This document shows positions 43,427 to 52,630 of a DNA stretch of 64,000 nucleotides, in pieces. Positions within the stretch are counted from its first letter, which is position 1. Each line of letters opens with the position of its first letter. The translations under genes and the position numbers were made by a program. Source of the DNA: Pseudoalteromonas luteoviolacea H33-S (GTDB taxonomy: Bacteria; Pseudomonadota; Gammaproteobacteria; Enterobacterales; Alteromonadaceae); NCBI RefSeq assembly GCF_001625695.1, contig NZ_AUXY01000069.1:1-64000 (forward strand). The letters run 5' to 3'. The notes under the pieces were generated by a model. The model ran no database searches. It had not been told where the DNA came from and worked only from the letters and a program-made list of their open reading frames with translations.

Positions 43427-44444
43427 GGGATTGGTTCCTAGATACAGGGTCGAGTAAGGAATGAGTTAAATCAGCGAGCATATTGGCAAAAATAACGAAC
43501 ATGGAGACCGCGAGTAAGCCGCCCTGAATTGCGGGGTAATCGCGCTGATAAATACTGTCTATCAACCAGCGTCCAATACCGGGCCAAGAAAAAATGACTT
43601 CGGTGACCATGGCGAGCGTAATTAGTGTACTAAATTGCAAACCAATCTGCTTAATAACAGGTAAAAGCGCATTACGCAGAGCATGATCTAATATGATTTG
43701 CCTGCGGTTCAGTCCTTTTGCTCTGGCTGTTTTTATGTAATTTTGTTCTAGCACATTGAGCATCGAATCCCTGGTAAACCTGGTAAGTACAGTTGTTGGG
43801 TACATAGCTAGCACTATTGTCGGTAATGTGAGGTGATGCAGAGCGTCAAGAAAAGCTTGCCCACCGTAGGGAAAGCCAAGTATCCAGATATCTAATAAAA
43901 TAAAATTAGTGACGGCTGGTATTTCGTATAGTAAGCCAATGCGACCTGACATTGGGAACCAGCCAAAACCAAGACAAAATACCATAATAAGTAATAGCGC
44001 CAGCCAAAAAACAGGGATAGAAAAGCCAAGTAGCGTAAGTGTACTAATGACCTTGTCGGGCCATTTTTTATGATATGCGCTGGTAATGATCCCTGCAGGA
44101 ATGCCAAGTAAAATGGCGACAACCAAAGCATAAAAGCATAATTCTAGCGTCGCCGGTAGAAGTAGAGCGACATGTGAAGCTACTGTTTGTCCTGAGGAGA
44201 GTGATATTCCCCAGTCACCATGAAATAATCGACTAACAAACGCGCTGTACTGTACGAGAGCATTATCATCAATGTGATACTTCTCCTCTAGCATTTGCGA
44301 TTGACTAAAGCTGGTATTGACTTGACCACTAAAATTGGTGAGTAAATCACCTGGAAACAAATAATTTAAGCTAAATGTGAATGCAGTGAGTGCAAATAGC
44401 ATAAAGACTAATAAGCTTAAGCGTCTGAAAAGGTAATCTAGCAT
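43413..44444 (-). CDS. sapB: ABC transporter permease SapB
   Basis: A 343-residue permease of the DppB group. It starts MLDYLFRRLSLLVFMLFALTAFTFSLNYLFPGD, with a large periplasmic loop and then about five further TM segments. The EAA loop is NYIKTARAKGLNRRQIILDHALRNALLPV. It pairs with SapC to form the channel. Its start shares one base with the sapA stop. Confidence 0.93.
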   Translation of the reverse strand: MLDYLFRRLSLLVFMLFALTAFTFSLNYLFPGDLLTNFSGQVNTSFSQSQMLEEKYHIDDNALVQYSAFVSRLFHGDWGISLSSGQTVASHVALLLPATLELCFYALVVAILLGIPAGIITSAYHKKWPDKVISTLTLLGFSIPVFWLALLLIMVFCLGFGWFPMSGRIGLLYEIPAVTNFILLDIWILGFPYGGQAFLDALHHLTLPTIVLAMYPTTVLTRFTRDSMLNVLEQNYIKTARAKGLNRRQIILDHALRNALLPVIKQIGLQFSTLITLAMVTEVIFSWPGIGRWLIDSIYQRDYPAIQGGLLAVSMFVIFANMLADLTHSLLDPVSRNQSHAKV

Positions 44445-46087
44445 TATTGCGCTTCCTTTCTGACGTTAGCCAGTGAAACACCGCCAAACGGTCTTAACTC
44501 AGCCCCTGCAATTTCAGCACTGCGGGCCTGAAATCTTACACCATGGGCAATTGGGACTAACGGGAGTTCTTTCACTAACATCTTTTGCGCTTGCTGATAG
44601 TAAATTTTACGCATTTTAATGTCGTTGGTATCTAACGCTTGAGTTAATAAAAGGTCGAATTCTGGGTTACACCAATTTGCTGGATTCTTACCAGTAAAAG
44701 TGGCTGTGCAGCTTAACAGTGGGCTAAAAAAGTTATCTGGATCTGGCGTATCAGCAGCCCATCCTAATAAAACACTATCATGCTCATGCTGCCCAATTCG
44801 TTCAATAAAGGTATTCCATTCATACTCGACAATGCGTGTTCTGATCCCGATTTGACGTAGATCGCTTTGAATGAGTTCGGCCATTTTGCGTGCATTAGGG
44901 TTATATATACGTGATACAGGCATGGCCCAGAGCGTCATTTCGAATCCATCCGGGTAACCCGCCTGCGATAAGTACTGTTTAGCTATATTTGGGTCATAAT
45001 AAGGCATCGCTTGTTCGGTAAACGCCCATGAGGAGGGGGGGAGAATGGATTGTGCAGCAATACCATTACCATAGAATACAGCCTGCATTATTTTGTCAAA
45101 GTCAATACTATGTGCAAGCGCTTTTCTAACCAGCACATTATCAAAAGGCGGCTTTTCAGTATTAAAGGCCCAGTAACCCACATTTAAGTTAACGGCTTTG
45201 TCCACGACGATATCTTGCCTCTGAGAGAGCGCCTCTAGTTGTGTTGCACTCGGGTGCGAAGTAATATCACATTCCTTGGTGAGCATTTTGGCAATACGTG
45301 TTGTATTGTTTGTGGTGATGTCATAAACCAGCTGATCGACGGCATAATCGTGTTTCCAATAGCCGTTATGCTTATGGAAGCGTACTAAATTATCTCTTAG
45401 AAAGTGCTTATATTTATAAGGGCCTGTCCCAATAGGTAAGGAATCAAATAAATGCTTTTTGTCTTGAGATGCTCGCAACATTGCATACTCTTCAGATAAG
45501 ATCACGGCAAAATCAGTGGCAATATTCGATAACAAGCTACTTTCTGCACTAAATAACTCAAAGCGAACAGTATAATCGTCGACCTTGACAATTTTTCTGA
45601 TTAATTGGTCCATACCCACACTCTGAAAGTAAGGATAATTGGCATCTTGGACAAAGTGATAAGGGTTGTAGACGTCAAAGAGGCGACTGAAAGAGAAGAT
45701 CACATCATCCGCATTCATTGTACGGGTGGGAGTAAAATACTCTGTGCTGTGAAAGTGCACCCCTTTTCTAAGTTTAAAAGTAATTTTTTTGCCGTCACCG
45801 CTGATCAACCACTCTGTTGCCAATTCTGGCTTAAACTCTGCCGTGACAGGGTCGATACTGATTAAAGAGTTATATAGCTGGTTGGCGATGATATCTATGG
45901 TTGAGCCAGTTGTTGTGACCTGTGGGTTAAAGGAGACTGGATTTGCTTCAGCGCAATAGACGATGCCTTGGGTTTTGTTGGTCTGTTTCGCATCCGGCAC
46001 TTCTCCACACGCAGATACAAACATGGTTGTAGCTGCGGCAAAAACGGCCTCTTTATATTTTTGACAGATGTGTAAAAGGTCAGTCAT
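44444..46087 (-). CDS. sapA: Periplasmic substrate-binding (lipo)protein SapA
   Basis: An SBP_bac_5 family protein of 547 residues from the ATG at 46087. A GTG at 46099 would add four. The N-terminus TDLLHICQKYKEAVFAAATTMFVSAC ends in a lipobox-like VSAC followed by GE, so it may be lipid-anchored. E. coli SapA is a soluble periplasmic protein. The binding-protein fold is shown by IVYCAEANPVSFNPQ, ATEWLISGDGKKITFKLRKGVHFHS and VRKALAHSIDFDKIM. It captures peptides or related ligands for SapBCDF. pspF is immediately upstream. Confidence 0.9.
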   Translation of the reverse strand: MTDLLHICQKYKEAVFAAATTMFVSACGEVPDAKQTNKTQGIVYCAEANPVSFNPQVTTTGSTIDIIANQLYNSLISIDPVTAEFKPELATEWLISGDGKKITFKLRKGVHFHSTEYFTPTRTMNADDVIFSFSRLFDVYNPYHFVQDANYPYFQSVGMDQLIRKIVKVDDYTVRFELFSAESSLLSNIATDFAVILSEEYAMLRASQDKKHLFDSLPIGTGPYKYKHFLRDNLVRFHKHNGYWKHDYAVDQLVYDITTNNTTRIAKMLTKECDITSHPSATQLEALSQRQDIVVDKAVNLNVGYWAFNTEKPPFDNVLVRKALAHSIDFDKIMQAVFYGNGIAAQSILPPSSWAFTEQAMPYYDPNIAKQYLSQAGYPDGFEMTLWAMPVSRIYNPNARKMAELIQSDLRQIGIRTRIVEYEWNTFIERIGQHEHDSVLLGWAADTPDPDNFFSPLLSCTATFTGKNPANWCNPEFDLLLTQALDTNDIKMRKIYYQQAQKMLVKELPLVPIAHGVRFQARSAEIAGAELRPFGGVSLANVRKEAQ

Positions 46088-46101
46088 TTTGGCGACCACA
46101 G

Positions 46102-47187
46102 TTAAGCCTCTTGTTGTGAGTCTAACAAATTGTATTTTTTCAAATATCCCCTTAGCTGATGATACGTCAATCCAAGGTTTTGTGCAGTTTTCTTTTGGTT
46201 AAATTGACTAAACTCTAATGCTTTTTTTAGTAACTCGATTTCGTAGTCACTTGAGAGTGTTTTTAAGTCACATGGAAAGTTTTGTGACGCCATTGGTAAA
46301 GATTGGACTTCTGCAACCTCAATTATGTCATTTGTATCGCTCTTTGACTGAGTTACCGGAACTATCGGCTCTGATTTTTGCGCTTTTATCCTTTGCTGAG
46401 GTCGATAAGGGCTTTCAAAAGGGTCAAAAGTAATGTGATGAACTGGAAGGTGCTCATTACCATGTCGGTATAAACTTCGTTCTATGACGTTTTTCAATTC
46501 ACGAATATTACCCGGCCAATCATATGTAAGCAGGGCTTCGGTTGCTTTTCGAGTAAAGCCGCTAAACAGTGACCATCCTAGATCTCTGGCCATATTTATG
46601 GCGAAGTGCTCTGCGAGTAGTAAAATATCTTCTTGTCGAGCGCGTAATGGCGGGAGTGTAATCACGTCAAATGCGAGTCTATCGAGTAAGTCATGCCTAA
46701 ACTCACCATTTTCGGCAAGACTGGGTAAATCTTCATTGGTTGCACACACTAATCGCGTATCTACTTTGACCGTTTGCTTGCCACCTACACGTTCAAATTC
46801 CCCATATTCGATCACGCGTAGCAACTTTTCTTGCACCATGGCTGAAGTGTTGGCGAGTTCATCTAAAAATAAAGTCCCGCCATTGGCACGTTCAAAGCGT
46901 CCCTCATGTCGCTTACTGGCGCCAGTAAATGCCCCTGACTCGTGACCGAATAATTCACTCTCAAGTAAGTTTTCATTGAGTGCTGCACAGTTGAGTTTTA
47001 CGTAGTTTTGATCCCAGCGCTCGGATAAAAAGTGTAATCGAGCAGCAATGAGCTCTTTACCTGTACCGCGTTCCCCGATAATAAGCACGGGTTTTTCCAG
47101 TGGAGCAAGTTGAGAGACCTGATCTAATACAGCTAAAAAGCTATCAGACTGGCCGAGTAAGTTATCCTGTTGACGGAATTGACTCAT
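46102..47187 (-). CDS. pspF: Phage-shock-protein operon activator PspF
   Basis: A 361-residue enhancer-binding protein for sigma-54. It lacks a receiver domain and begins almost directly with AAA+. Motifs are GERGTGKELIAARLH, GAFTGASKRHEGRFE near residue 86, and GGTLFLDELANT. A Fis-type HTH at the C-terminus follows (KKTAQNLGLTYHQLRGYLKKY). In E. coli PspA binds PspF to hold it inactive until membrane stress. It is divergent from pspA and lies ahead of sapABCDF, as in enterobacteria. Confidence 0.96.
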   Translation of the reverse strand: MSQFRQQDNLLGQSDSFLAVLDQVSQLAPLEKPVLIIGERGTGKELIAARLHFLSERWDQNYVKLNCAALNENLLESELFGHESGAFTGASKRHEGRFERANGGTLFLDELANTSAMVQEKLLRVIEYGEFERVGGKQTVKVDTRLVCATNEDLPSLAENGEFRHDLLDRLAFDVITLPPLRARQEDILLLAEHFAINMARDLGWSLFSGFTRKATEALLTYDWPGNIRELKNVIERSLYRHGNEHLPVHHITFDPFESPYRPQQRIKAQKSEPIVPVTQSKSDTNDIIEVAEVQSLPMASQNFPCDLKTLSSDYEIELLKKALEFSQFNQKKTAQNLGLTYHQLRGYLKKYNLLDSQQEA

Positions 47188-47188
47188 A

Positions 47189-47227
47189 TTTGACTAACTC
47201 TTAGTTTTTTTGACTAACATCTAGTTT
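47189..47227. promoter_or_regulatory. 20-bp tandem repeat between pspF and pspA, putative PspF enhancer
   Basis: TTTGACTAACTCTTAGTTT and TTTGACTAACATCTAGTTT start 20 bases apart (47189 and 47209). Each holds an imperfect dyad (ACTAA...TTAGT). They lie about 80-120 bp upstream of the pspA -24 element, two helical turns apart. They also sit right at the pspF start, so binding could limit pspF expression. Confidence 0.65.
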
Positions 47228-47307
47228 ATTTGAAAAAAAACGGGATGGATAGTTTTTTATTATAATTATAAGTTATTGAAATTTATTGTTTATTTTTCTT
47301 TTTAAAG

Positions 47308-47324
47308 TTGGCAAGCTTATTGAT
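47308..47324 (+). promoter_or_regulatory. Sigma-54 promoter of the psp operon
   Basis: TTGGCAAGCTTATTGAT has TTGGCA at -24 and TTGAT at -12 with correct spacing, about 47 bases before the pspA ATG. The -12 C is replaced, as in the E. coli pspA promoter as I recall it. PspF next door makes the assignment strong. Confidence 0.82.
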
Positions 47325-47370
47325 ACATACTTATCAGCAATATAAATCACAACCAATGAGGTAAAAGATT

Positions 47371-48030
47371 ATGGGAATTTTTTCACGTTTTGCTGACATC
47401 GTAAATTCTAATATTAATGCAATCTTGGATAAAGCGGAAGATCCAGAAAAAATGGTCAAGTTGATCATCCAAGAAATGGAAGACACACTTGTAGAGGTGC
47501 GCTCTACGTCTGCGAAAACACTGGCAGAGAAGAAAGAATTAGAAAGACGTGTTGAGCAGTTAAATGGTCAAGCTAATGATTGGCAAGAAAAAGCGGAATT
47601 GGCTTTAACTAAAGAACGCGAAGATCTTGCAAGAGCGGCGCTACTTGAAAAGCAAAAAGCGTCTGATGCGGCACAAAGTGTTGAGCAAGAGCTAAGCCAT
47701 GTAGAGTCTCATATCGAGAAGCTGCAACAAGAAGTGACTACATTACAAGAAAAACTAGCCGATGCGAAAGCACGACAACAAGCGATTGTGCTACGTCAAC
47801 GCTCAGCAGAGTCGCGCTTAGATGTGAAAAAGGCATTAGACGGCACTAAAGTTGAAGATGCATTGAATCGTTTTGAGCGCTACGAGAATAAAATTGATGG
47901 TTTAGAAGCTCAAGTTGAGTCATATGATTTGGGTAAAAAATCGTTAGCGGATGAAATAGCAGATCTGCAAAAAAATGAAAAAGTAGATGATGAGCTTGAA
48001 GCTTTAAAAAAGAAGCTTGCAAATAAATGA
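47371..48030 (+). CDS. pspA: Phage shock protein A
   Basis: A 219-residue ESCRT-III/IM30 family coiled-coil protein that binds stressed inner membrane and inhibits PspF. The N-terminal amphipathic helix MGIFSRFADIVNSNINAILDKAEDPEKMVKLIIQEM is conserved. Long coiled coils follow (about 30-150), with the family block RFERYENKIDGLEAQVESYDLG near 170. It is first in the sigma-54 operon. Confidence 0.97.
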   Translation: MGIFSRFADIVNSNINAILDKAEDPEKMVKLIIQEMEDTLVEVRSTSAKTLAEKKELERRVEQLNGQANDWQEKAELALTKEREDLARAALLEKQKASDAAQSVEQELSHVESHIEKLQQEVTTLQEKLADAKARQQAIVLRQRSAESRLDVKKALDGTKVEDALNRFERYENKIDGLEAQVESYDLGKKSLADEIADLQKNEKVDDELEALKKKLANK

Positions 48031-48105
48031 ACATAATGGCACCTACTGTTACAGTAGGTGCAATACACAAATACGCTGCCAAGACTAAATAAACAGGAGA
48101 AGATT

Positions 48106-48339
48106 ATGTTTGACGCAGAGATACTAGTAGCCCCAATTATGGTTTTTATGATCGTGGTGGCTCCGCTGTGGCTCATTCTTCATTACAAAAGTAAAAAACA
48201 GGTGAGTCAGGGCTTAAGCGAACACGAACATCGTCAGCTAATTGAGCTGGCAAATAAAGCAGAAAAAATGGCTGAGCGCGTTGAAACATTGGAGGCGCTG
48301 TTAGATCAAGAATCACCGGACTGGAGGCGCAAAGTATGA
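48106..48339 (+). CDS. pspB: Phage shock protein B
   Basis: A 77-residue inner-membrane protein from the ATG at 48106, with AGGAGA upstream. One TM (about 6-26, VAPIMVFMIVVAPLWLILHY) is followed by a cytoplasmic coiled coil (LIELANKAEKMAERVETLEALL). With PspC it senses envelope stress and recruits PspA. It overlaps pspC by four bases (ATGA). Confidence 0.95.
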   Translation: MFDAEILVAPIMVFMIVVAPLWLILHYKSKKQVSQGLSEHEHRQLIELANKAEKMAERVETLEALLDQESPDWRRKV

Positions 48340-48737
48340 GTCATAAGCGCAGAGAGTTATACCGAGACCCAAAACGCGGTAAGTTAGCTGGAGTATGTGC
48401 AGGCTTAAGTGATTATTTTAACATGGAGCTTTGGCTGGTTCGCATTCTATTTATGACGGCTGTTTTACTATCGGGCGGCCCATTATTTGTGGTTATTTAT
48501 ATCGCCTGCTGGTTTATCTTAGACCGTAAAACAATTGAACACGATCAGGCATCCAGTAGCCATGATATAGATCCTGTCTCAGTGAAGTTTAAAGTATGGC
48601 AAAAAGGCGAGCCGCCACGCCAAGCTTTATTTGACTTAAAAGACCGTTTGGGCAAGTTAGATAACCGCATTCAGTCTATGGAACGCTATGTTACTTCTCC
48701 TGAATTCACAGTAAAAAGGGAAATTAACAAATTATAA
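48336..48737 (+). CDS. pspC: Phage shock protein C
   Basis: A 133-residue PspC-domain protein. RELYRDPKRGKLAGVCAGLSDYFNMELWLVRILF is the family signature, and a TM segment spans about 40-65. The C-terminal tail has a short coiled coil (LKDRLGKLDNRIQSMERYV). No pspD or pspE follows, and ycjX comes next. Confidence 0.96.
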   Translation: MSHKRRELYRDPKRGKLAGVCAGLSDYFNMELWLVRILFMTAVLLSGGPLFVVIYIACWFILDRKTIEHDQASSSHDIDPVSVKFKVWQKGEPPRQALFDLKDRLGKLDNRIQSMERYVTSPEFTVKREINKL

Positions 48738-48743
48738 TGGTAC

Positions 48744-48761
48744 GTGGCGAGCCTTCGCCAC
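48744..48761 (+). repeat. Hairpin between pspC and ycjX
   Basis: GTGGCGA and TCGCCAC pair around GCCT. No T-run follows, so it may set relative expression or RNA stability within the operon rather than end it. Confidence 0.6.
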
Positions 48762-48790
48762 GCCACTTCTAATAGGGATTTACAATCAGC

Positions 48791-50197
48791 ATGAGTGTGA
48801 AACGGGTTACTCACAAAGCCCTTGAAAAACTACAAAGCAAAGCGCAAAAAACACTGCAGCGCTCCTTAGATCAACATGTCAAATTAGCGGTGACAGGGTT
48901 TAGTGGTAGTGGTAAAACTGCATTCATAACGGCCCTCGTCAAGCATTTAACAACCCAAGCAAACAGTCAAAACCTGCCGTTTTTTGATGTGGTGAGAGAG
49001 CAGCGCTTAATTGCTTGTAAGCAAGTGCCACAACAAGCGCTCGATATTCCAACTTTCGACTACGCGTCTGCATCAGCCCACTTATTAGACAATCCACCTC
49101 GTTGGCCGCCTTCTACCGAGCGCATAAATACACTGACCCTTGCTTTAAAGTTTCGCAGTCATAGCGGGCTACGTCAGCATGTGGCAAGCGATCATACTTT
49201 GTATTTGGAGTTAATTGATTATCCCGGTGAGTGGTTGATGGACTTACCGCTATTAAATATGACGTATGAGCAGTGGTGCAAAACGCAGTTAGCTGTATTA
49301 TCGACACCGGCATATAGTGAGCATTGTGCTGCTTTTCTATCTGAATTAAACCACTTTGATGCCACGGCGCCAGTCGACATGTCCACGCTAAATAAGCTCG
49401 CTGAGCTTTATCAAGCAACATTAATGAAGTTAAAAAAACATACTAAGTTGTCGCAACTGCAGCCTGGCAGGGTGCTGATCCCAGGTGATTTAGCGGGTGC
49501 ACCGATAATCCAGTTTTTTCCTTTATTAACGCATGGGCAGCAGCATCAAAACAGTCAATATGCACAACTAGAAAGCCGTTTTGAAGCCTATAAAAAGCAG
49601 GTTATCACACCTTTTTATAAAGATTACTTTTGTGCGTTTGATAGGCAACTTGTGCTGGTTGATATTTTAGGTGCGTTAAATGATGGCCCCGATACGCTCG
49701 CACAAACCAAACTGGCCTTAAAAGAGACCGTGAATATGTTTGAGCATGGCAAAAGTGGTCTGTTACAGCGTTTATTTAAACCCAAAATAGACAAGGTATT
49801 GTTTGCGGCTAATAAGTGCGATGCAGTTGCTTTATCTGAGCAAGATAGCCTGACACGCCTATTACATGCGCTTTTATGTGAACAAGAAAATGAATTGAAG
49901 TTTTCAGGCGTGACCGTCGATACCATGACGATTTCTTCGGTAAAGAGCTGTCAACCTAAGCAAGTTAATGAATCTGGAAATCTATTGCACTGTGTTTATG
50001 GTCGCCCTTTGACTGAGTCTGAATATATTACTTACCTTCCCCCAGAGCCGCCGGACCATGTTCTTTCGGATGCTCAATGGCCAGAAGATGGGTTTAATTT
50101 CCTGTCTTTTTACCCATATCCAGCTTATCAGGGGCAGTTGGAGCATATCCGCTTAGATCATACTTTACAGTTTTTAATTGGAGATAAGCTCACGTGA
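48791..50197 (+). CDS. ycjX: YcjX family P-loop GTPase-like protein
   Basis: A 468-residue DUF463 protein. A Walker A motif GFSGSGKTAFITALV is near residues 36-50. Further family blocks are LELIDYPGEWLMDLPLL, ILGALNDGPDTLAQT and VLFAANKCDAV, the last like a GTPase NKxD motif. Its role is unknown, but it is regularly part of the Psp regulon with ycjF. It overlaps ycjF by four bases. Confidence 0.95.
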   Translation: MSVKRVTHKALEKLQSKAQKTLQRSLDQHVKLAVTGFSGSGKTAFITALVKHLTTQANSQNLPFFDVVREQRLIACKQVPQQALDIPTFDYASASAHLLDNPPRWPPSTERINTLTLALKFRSHSGLRQHVASDHTLYLELIDYPGEWLMDLPLLNMTYEQWCKTQLAVLSTPAYSEHCAAFLSELNHFDATAPVDMSTLNKLAELYQATLMKLKKHTKLSQLQPGRVLIPGDLAGAPIIQFFPLLTHGQQHQNSQYAQLESRFEAYKKQVITPFYKDYFCAFDRQLVLVDILGALNDGPDTLAQTKLALKETVNMFEHGKSGLLQRLFKPKIDKVLFAANKCDAVALSEQDSLTRLLHALLCEQENELKFSGVTVDTMTISSVKSCQPKQVNESGNLLHCVYGRPLTESEYITYLPPEPPDHVLSDAQWPEDGFNFLSFYPYPAYQGQLEHIRLDHTLQFLIGDKLT

Positions 50198-51210
50198 CAG
50201 ATCCACAAAAAAGATACGCAGGTAGGCGTATAGAAACGCCAGAGAAAAACGAGGACGCTATATTTTCTGAGCCCAGAATGGGAGAGCGTATAGAGTGTGA
50301 TTTGGTACCTGCCAGCACTGAGCAAACGTTTGAGCCTTTCTCTGATGATGAGTCTGTTGATCAGGGCTTACAGCCGAGCAAATCAAAGTTTGGTTGGCGC
50401 CATTGTTTACTCATTAGTCTGGCGGTATTGATCCCCGTTGAGTTGGTACTGACAATTTACAGTGCTTTTCAACAAAGTTTCATTCTTGCAAGTGTGTACT
50501 TACTTTTGTTGGTTTCTATTGTTGGCTGGTGCGGAAAGTTTTTAATAAGCGAAGCAAGGGCGCTGCGAACACTTAAGCAATTAGAGCAGCGCCGAGAGCA
50601 AGCTCAAAGGCTACTAAATAGTAATCAAATTGGTGAGGCACAAGCTTGGTTGGCGCCAGTATTAGCAAAGCAGCCTGAGGAGGCAGTGGAAAAATTTCAG
50701 CAAAGCTTGAAAAGCCATTACACAGATCAAGAAGTACTGCAGTTATATGAAGTGACGGTGTTGCAAACGCAAGACGAGCAGGCCAGAAAAATGATCACGG
50801 ATTATGCGACAACCTCTGCGCTAATGGTCGCGCTCAGCCCGATGGCGATTACAGACATGCTTGCAGTATTATGGCGCGGTGTGAGTTTGATTGAAAAGTT
50901 AAGTACGCATTATGGGATCACATTAGGCTACCGTAGTCGTATCAAATTATATAAATTGCTCGCTCAGCAAATTGTTTTTGTGGGGGCATCTGAATTGATC
51001 AGCGATCTTGCGGCGACGAGCTTAGGTGCAGAGCTGCTTGGTAAGCTATCTGCCCGTTCGGCTCAAGGGCTCAGTGCAGGTGTCTTTACTGCGAGACTTG
51101 GTTATAAAGCAATGGCATTGTGTCGGCCAATTCCACGATTGGAAAATAAAACCAGCTTCTTATCTGAATTTGCAAAAAAACTAACAAGTCAGCTAATTAA
51201 ACAAAACTAA
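50194..51210 (+). CDS. ycjF: YcjF family inner-membrane protein (TIGR01620/DUF697)
   Basis: A 338-residue protein with a GTG start overlapping the ycjX stop. The N-terminal 65 residues are polar. Two TM segments lie near residues 69-90 and 93-112. The C-terminal DUF697 region has the conserved hydrophobic block TTSALMVALSPMAITDMLAVLWRGVSLIEKL. The function is unknown. Linked ycjX-ycjF at the end of a psp operon is the standard arrangement. tyrR, which follows in E. coli, is absent here. Confidence 0.94.
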   Translation: MTDPQKRYAGRRIETPEKNEDAIFSEPRMGERIECDLVPASTEQTFEPFSDDESVDQGLQPSKSKFGWRHCLLISLAVLIPVELVLTIYSAFQQSFILASVYLLLLVSIVGWCGKFLISEARALRTLKQLEQRREQAQRLLNSNQIGEAQAWLAPVLAKQPEEAVEKFQQSLKSHYTDQEVLQLYEVTVLQTQDEQARKMITDYATTSALMVALSPMAITDMLAVLWRGVSLIEKLSTHYGITLGYRSRIKLYKLLAQQIVFVGASELISDLAATSLGAELLGKLSARSAQGLSAGVFTARLGYKAMALCRPIPRLENKTSFLSEFAKKLTSQLIKQN

Positions 51211-51218
51211 ACTCCATG

Positions 51219-51261
51219 GTACACATATGAAGTTGCATTTTAAGTGACAACATATGTGTAC
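51219..51261. repeat. Perfect 11-bp inverted repeat between ycjF and mdeA
   Basis: GTACACATATG (51219-51229) and CATATGTGTAC (51251-51261) are perfect complements around 21 bases. No T-run follows. It lies 9 bases after the ycjF stop and 126 bases before mdeA. It could be a 3'-end hairpin or an operator pair. Confidence 0.65.
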
Positions 51262-51386
51262 AGTCTAAGCTTATTAATGTTTCTCTCTTAGACTTCTGAA
51301 CTTCCAGCATGCTTGTACATTTATCCATCATGGAATATCTAATTACATAAGATATAAACATTTTGAATAATAACAACAGGCAAGCA

Positions 51387-52565
51387 ATGAATAAGTTACA
51401 TGATCATACCAACTGTATACACGGTCCTAATCACGCAAATGATCCACATGGTGCCTTAACCGCACCTCTGTACCAAACCTCGACATTTAAATTTGAGAAT
51501 GCAGCGCAGGGTGCAGCAAGGTTTGCAGGAGAGGAAGCGGGTTACATTTATACGCGCCTTGGTAATCCAACAACACGAGAGCTTGAAGAAAAGGTCGCTC
51601 AGTTAGAAGAAATGGAAGATGCGGCGGCAACCGCTACGGGGATGGGGGCCGTGTCTGCATCGGTACTAAGCTTTTTACAGCAAGGTGACCACTTAATCGC
51701 CTCTAGTGCGTTATACGGCTGTAGCTTTGCTTTATTTGCTCATATGCTTCCTAAATTTGGCATTGAGGTCAGTTTTGTCGATATGACGGATGAAGCTGCA
51801 CTGAAAAATGCCATTCAGCCAAATAGTAAAATGTTATTTGCAGAAACACCGATCAATCCAAATATGACAGTATTGGATTTATCTATGCTGGGCCAGTTTG
51901 CTAAAAGGCATAATTTAATAAGCGTAGTTGATAATACTTTTATGACGCCACTGCTGCAAAAGCCAAAGCGTTATGGCATTGATATTGTGATCCACAGTGC
52001 CACTAAATACTTAAATGGCCATGGTGATGTGGTGGCAGGGATAGTATGTGGCAGTAAAGAACATATTGAAACCATCAAGCTGACCGTATTGAAGGACATT
52101 GGTGCGACGATCAGCCCGCATGATGCTTGGCTGATCAATCGCGGTTTAAAAACGCTGCATGTTCGCATTGAACGTCACTGTCAAAGTGCCCAAAAAGTCG
52201 CTGAATTTTTAGAGGACCATGCAAAAGTAGAAAAGGTGTATTATCCGGGACTAGCATCTCATCCTGGTCATAAATACCTAGGCGAGCAAATGCAAGGTGC
52301 AGGTGGTGTCATTGCTTTTGAAATCAAGGGCACTTTGGCGGATGGCGAAGCCTTTATCAATGCTACTTCGCTGTGTACCTTAGCGGTTAGTTTGGGCGAC
52401 CCTGAAACTTTAATACAGCACCCTGCATCGATGACGCATTCACCTTATACACAAGAAGAGCGCTTATCCGCTGGGATCTCTGACGGGCTTATTCGTATTT
52501 CTGTCGGTCTCGAAGCGGTGGAAGATATCATCTTGGACCTAAAAAGTGCGTTTGAGTGTATTTAA
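51387..52565 (+). CDS. mdeA: Methionine gamma-lyase
   Basis: A 392-residue PLP enzyme of the Cys/Met metabolism family. It splits methionine to methanethiol, 2-oxobutyrate and ammonia. The family core is GYIYTRLGNPTTRELEEKV, the PLP lysine in HSATKYLNGHGDVVAG and the late MTHSPYTQEERLSAGISDGLIRISVGLE. A Cys in the loop ALYGCSFALFAHML matches the active-site Cys that separates methionine gamma-lyase from cystathionine enzymes. That supports the specific call. The start at 51387 is chosen over a TTG at 51363. Confidence 0.88.
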   Translation: MNKLHDHTNCIHGPNHANDPHGALTAPLYQTSTFKFENAAQGAARFAGEEAGYIYTRLGNPTTRELEEKVAQLEEMEDAAATATGMGAVSASVLSFLQQGDHLIASSALYGCSFALFAHMLPKFGIEVSFVDMTDEAALKNAIQPNSKMLFAETPINPNMTVLDLSMLGQFAKRHNLISVVDNTFMTPLLQKPKRYGIDIVIHSATKYLNGHGDVVAGIVCGSKEHIETIKLTVLKDIGATISPHDAWLINRGLKTLHVRIERHCQSAQKVAEFLEDHAKVEKVYYPGLASHPGHKYLGEQMQGAGGVIAFEIKGTLADGEAFINATSLCTLAVSLGDPETLIQHPASMTHSPYTQEERLSAGISDGLIRISVGLEAVEDIILDLKSAFECI

Positions 52566-52630
52566 TTGTTTACATTAAAATGTCCTGTATGGCTATATAA
52601 ATAAGGTGTGTATTATTTTGTGTTCAAAAG

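Noticed and set aside
46484..46945. 153-residue frame antisense to pspF
   Set aside because: Overlaps the conserved AAA+ core and has no features of a real protein.
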